From assembly GCA_016840035.1 (NCBI GenBank), contig JAEOTC010000030.1, forward strand, positions 51,527 to 115,526: a stretch of 64,000 nt of DNA. Reading direction: 5' to 3'. Position 1 is the first letter of the stretch, and each line of letters opens with the position of its first letter. Origin of the DNA: Candidatus Hodarchaeota archaeon. GTDB taxonomy: Archaea; Asgardarchaeota; Heimdallarchaeia; Hodarchaeales; Hodarchaeaceae. The notes beneath the pieces were generated by a model, which saw only the letters and a program-made list of their open reading frames with translations, did no database searches and was not told the origin of the DNA. Made by a program: the position numbers and the translations under genes. Below, piece after piece: positions 61,703 to 64,000 of the stretch.

Positions 61703-62197
61703 ATGTCATCTCAACATCAGCATGGAGTGGGAATTGAACATCCGTATTCCCATCAAATAATGATTGGAAGTCTGGTCTTCTTTTTTCTAACATGGGGCTT
61801 AGATACATTTTATATTCAATTATTTGTTGAACTGAGGAATTCAGTTCCATTATTACTTCGTATCCTATTATTTCTCATGACAGTGATCATTTCGTTTTTA
61901 ATGATGAAAAAGTCGGAAAGCTTGATCTTTTCAACCCAAAATGAACCAAAAAGTCTCGTTTCAGGAGGAATTTATGGTTTTATACGTCATCCATTATATT
62001 TGAGTATTCCCGTTCTTTATCTTGCTTTTGTTCTTCTTTCGTTTTCAATTCTCTCCATCTTGTCGATACTAGTCATATTCTATTTTTTCAACAGAATGGT
62101 TGTATTTGAAGAGAATGAACTAATAAAAATATTGGGAGATGAATATTTGCAGTATATGAGTAATGTTCCCAGGTGGATTCCTAGACTAAAAAGATAA
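61703..62197 (+). CDS. Isoprenylcysteine/phospholipid methyltransferase-family membrane protein
   Basis: A 164-residue protein with about four membrane helices and the ICMT/PEMT signature: GGIYGFIRHPLYLS, then VFEENELIKILGDEYLQYMSNVPRWIP. The family methylates prenylcysteines, phospholipids or small molecules using SAM. The small GTPases in this window carry no CAAX box, so protein prenylcysteine is not an obvious substrate. Confidence 0.78.
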   Translation: MSSQHQHGVGIEHPYSHQIMIGSLVFFFLTWGLDTFYIQLFVELRNSVPLLLRILLFLMTVIISFLMMKKSESLIFSTQNEPKSLVSGGIYGFIRHPLYLSIPVLYLAFVLLSFSILSILSILVIFYFFNRMVVFEENELIKILGDEYLQYMSNVPRWIPRLKR

Positions 62198-62451
62198 AAA
62201 AGAAATTTCTCTCTCCTTTCATGAATAAAAACTCCTTATTCATTTGGAAAAAGTTCAATGAAATTAAATCCCTTAAAAATTACAATTATCTTAATAATCT
62301 TAAATTACGACTTTCTCCTTTATTTTAATGGAATAAAATCCGAAAAAGTTGAATTCTATTTAGTAATGATTAAATAAAATCAACGATATGTAAATCCTGC
62401 TGGGAATACTTGCAGAATCTTTTCCCAAAAAAAGCAATTCAAGGTTATTTT

Positions 62452-63114
62452 ATGTCCCATTACTTTATACCTAAACAAAAGTCTTTATTCACTTTTCTTC
62501 TTTGGACACGTTGGATAATATTGAGTTTGATAGGTTGGGGAACCTTATTTGGATCAGTTATTCTCATTTTCTTTTATACTGATAACTTATACATTTTTCC
62601 AATGTTTTTTGTAGGTCTTATAGTTATCGGCTGTTTACAATGGATAAATATACGCGGATTATTTTCTTGGTCTAATTTATGGATAAGAGCAACTTTAATT
62701 GGGATTCCTCTAGGTATAATCTATGTAATAATCTTGGCTGCGATTATTGGACCCGCTGGTCTAGGTATAGGATTAATTATAGACAATTTCTTTGGTGTAA
62801 TGCCTGGAATTGTATCTACCGCAGTAACCGTCTCACTCTGCTTTGTTATCGTCACTCATTATAATGGAAAACTAACTAAAAGGATTACTGAGAGAGTTAG
62901 TGGAAAAAGATTACTAATACTCGAACAGGTTGTTATCATTAAAGACGCCACTTCGACGGCTATAATCTTAAGCGCAATTTTTATTTTAGCAAATGTTATT
63001 GTCGGAATAATTGTTGGAGGCTTAACATTTGCTTTATTGACTGGATTTGGGGTAAAAGAAATCGGAGTTCCCATGATAAAAGGTAATACAGGATCCGTTG
63101 ACCCGCAGATCTAA
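62452..63114 (+). CDS. Multi-pass membrane protein, unknown
   Basis: A 220-residue protein with about six hydrophobic segments, several rich in Gly and Ile (IILAAIIGPAGLGIGLII, ILANVIVGIIVGGLTFALL). I choose the ATG at 62452 preceded by aagg; a TTG 14 codons upstream is in frame. No family is recognised. Confidence 0.6.
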   Translation: MSHYFIPKQKSLFTFLLWTRWIILSLIGWGTLFGSVILIFFYTDNLYIFPMFFVGLIVIGCLQWINIRGLFSWSNLWIRATLIGIPLGIIYVIILAAIIGPAGLGIGLIIDNFFGVMPGIVSTAVTVSLCFVIVTHYNGKLTKRITERVSGKRLLILEQVVIIKDATSTAIILSAIFILANVIVGIIVGGLTFALLTGFGVKEIGVPMIKGNTGSVDPQI

Positions 63115-63370
63115 TTTTCATAACCATATTTGTTTCACAAAATGTGGGATTGGTAAAGAAAATAAAGTCATTTTTTTGTCATTCAACTAAATTTGTGTCA
63201 AGATAGAAATGTCGTTAAACGTTGGCTATGTTAAGGAAGCTATATATGTTGCTATATCTATTGTCATGCCAAGGTTAAAGAACACTTCTTTTTCACTTAA
63301 AATTGTCTCGTTTTCTTCTTTGTTTTCTGACCAATCCAGCAGTCAATTTAAAAATATTTTAACAAAAAGA

Positions 63371-64000
63371 TTATACTTTTAACTGAATATACCCACCACT
63401 GATAGCTCGCTTTTCCCTTTCGTTGTAAACTGTAAAAAAGAGGTCTATTTCATTTTCTATATTTATTCTGTTATTCAGAATTAAACGAAGATCAGTTCCA
63501 GGTTTAACTATACTTGTAAATCTACAAGCGATCTCTTTCACCTTAAGAGGGTTTTTTCCAGCTTCCCTATTTGTTATCTCTTTCACCGCATATGCAAGAG
63601 TTGCTGTGCCTTGCATTATAATCCCTGGTAGACCAATTTGATGAGCGAATTCTCTTGAAGTATGAATAGGAAAGGTAATCCCTGAACAGCCATCATATAT
63701 GTATGACCTTAAAGCATCAATGGTAATGATTTCCTCCCATACCTGGTGAGATACCTCCTTTTCAGGAATTTTGGGAAGATTCTCTTCTCCTTTCCCTCCA
63801 CCAATACATTCAACCCCACGTAGCATACCACCATGATATTGCGTATAGACTGGTTCATTCTTATTATCTATTGCTTCTAAACAGAGAATTACATGTGTTC
63901 CCGCGCGATGTGGCATAATTGCTACAATCTCTCCTTTAATTGTTATTTCATCCCCAGATTTCATAAGACGATAGATCTTCAGGTGTTCTGAGTAATGGAC
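63371..64000 (-). CDS. MaoC-like hydratase/dehydratase, 5' end cut by window edge
   Basis: Double hot-dog acyl-CoA hydratase-like protein. The C-terminal hot dog has PIHTSREFAHQIGLPGIIMQGTATLAYA, in parts, the MaoC active-site helix with its His. The Asp normally before the proline is absent; the segment reads DGCSGITFPIHT, a known variant. The frame is open to base 64000. What lies before the ATG at 63964 is only part of an N-terminal hot dog (EITIKGEIVAIMPHRAG), so the gene almost certainly begins outside. Role in fatty acyl or hydroxyacyl metabolism is inferred. Confidence 0.72.
   Translation of the reverse strand, partial: VHYSEHLKIYRLMKSGDEITIKGEIVAIMPHRAGTHVILCLEAIDNKNEPVYTQYHGGMLRGVECIGGGKGEENLPKIPEKEVSHQVWEEIITIDALRSYIYDGCSGITFPIHTSREFAHQIGLPGIIMQGTATLAYAVKEITNREAGKNPLKVKEIACRFTSIVKPGTDLRLILNNRINIENEIDLFFTVYNEREKRAISGGYIQLKV

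Noticed and set aside
61703..62197. Link between the ICMT-like protein and GTPase prenylation
   Set aside because: None of the GTPases in the window ends in a CAAX motif, so there is no substrate evidence here.
1..64000. CRISPR arrays, insertion sequences, prophage or rRNA genes
   Set aside because: No regularly spaced repeats, transposase or integrase motifs, phage genes or rRNA-like stretches were seen on either strand.

Overview
The window comes from an AT-rich archaeal chromosome and most probably from an Asgard archaeon. The core genes are archaeal or archaeal-eukaryal: Nop5-fibrillarin, TFS, Rpo7-Spt4, Rpo8, KEOPS subunits, aIF2 alpha and beta, Nmd3, GINS, PolB, Gar1, Nop10, eS8, eS24, eS27, eS31 and splicing endonuclease. 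They sit beside genes otherwise typical of eukaryotes: ubiquitin-like protein, E1, E2, Rpn11-like JAMM protease, ESCRT-II Vps22-like protein, two Arf-like GTPases, two roadblock proteins, a Get3-like ATPase and a TRAP-beta-like protein. The low GC and the ubiquitin/ESCRT neighbourhood suggest a Heimdallarchaeia-like lineage, but no marker here fixes the class.

Region by region: 0-3 kb holds C/D RNP genes, TFS, a two-domain Sm protein, Rpo8 and tRNA-Leu(GAG). 4-8.3 kb is a compact minus-strand operon (rpo7-spt4-dephospho-CoA kinase-eS24-eS31-kae1-bud32-PAC2). 8.5-11 kb encodes a large H+-pumping pyrophosphatase. 11-17 kb mixes nucleotide, RNA and cofactor genes (Ndk, OB-fold protein, EndA, FolP, CofE) with a divergent TRAP-beta-like/Get3 pair and a proline-rich protein. 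17-25 kb has a degenerate RecA-like protein, a NapH-like redox membrane protein with a 48-residue companion, a geranylgeranyl reductase, Gar1, eS8 and uncharacterised coiled-coil proteins. 25-36 kb has PolB, an NSUN-type methyltransferase, an aIF2beta-DUF424-Nmd3 operon, a permuted GTPase, GlyRS and an isolated A-type ATPase B subunit. 36-40 kb is a signalling/cytoskeletal block (TPR, roadblock, MglA-like GTPase with MglB-like partner, prepilin peptidase).

After a 760-base gap with a candidate structured RNA comes the GINS-eS27-aIF2alpha-Nop10-acetyltransferase operon. 43.4-53.5 kb is the most distinctive region: Vps22-like and SPFH genes, a winged-helix multi-zinc protein (candidate E3), E1, ubiquitin-like protein ending in Gly-Gly, a zinc/RWD-like protein, E2, JAMM protease, a membrane protein and two Arf-like GTPases. 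Together these could conjugate and remove a ubiquitin-like tag and couple it to membrane remodelling. 53.7-64 kb holds ThrRS, a phosphoribosyltransferase, Cgi121, a THUMP protein, a further GTPase, an ABC-2 exporter, membrane proteins and a MaoC-like hydratase cut by the window edge.

Three genes too short for usual ORF cut-offs were found by reading the sequence: Nop10 (42461-42637), a 58-residue zinc ribbon (57573-57749) and a 48-residue membrane peptide (19337-19483). No CRISPR array, insertion sequence, prophage or rRNA gene was seen. All assignments rest on reading motifs by eye; no database search was run.
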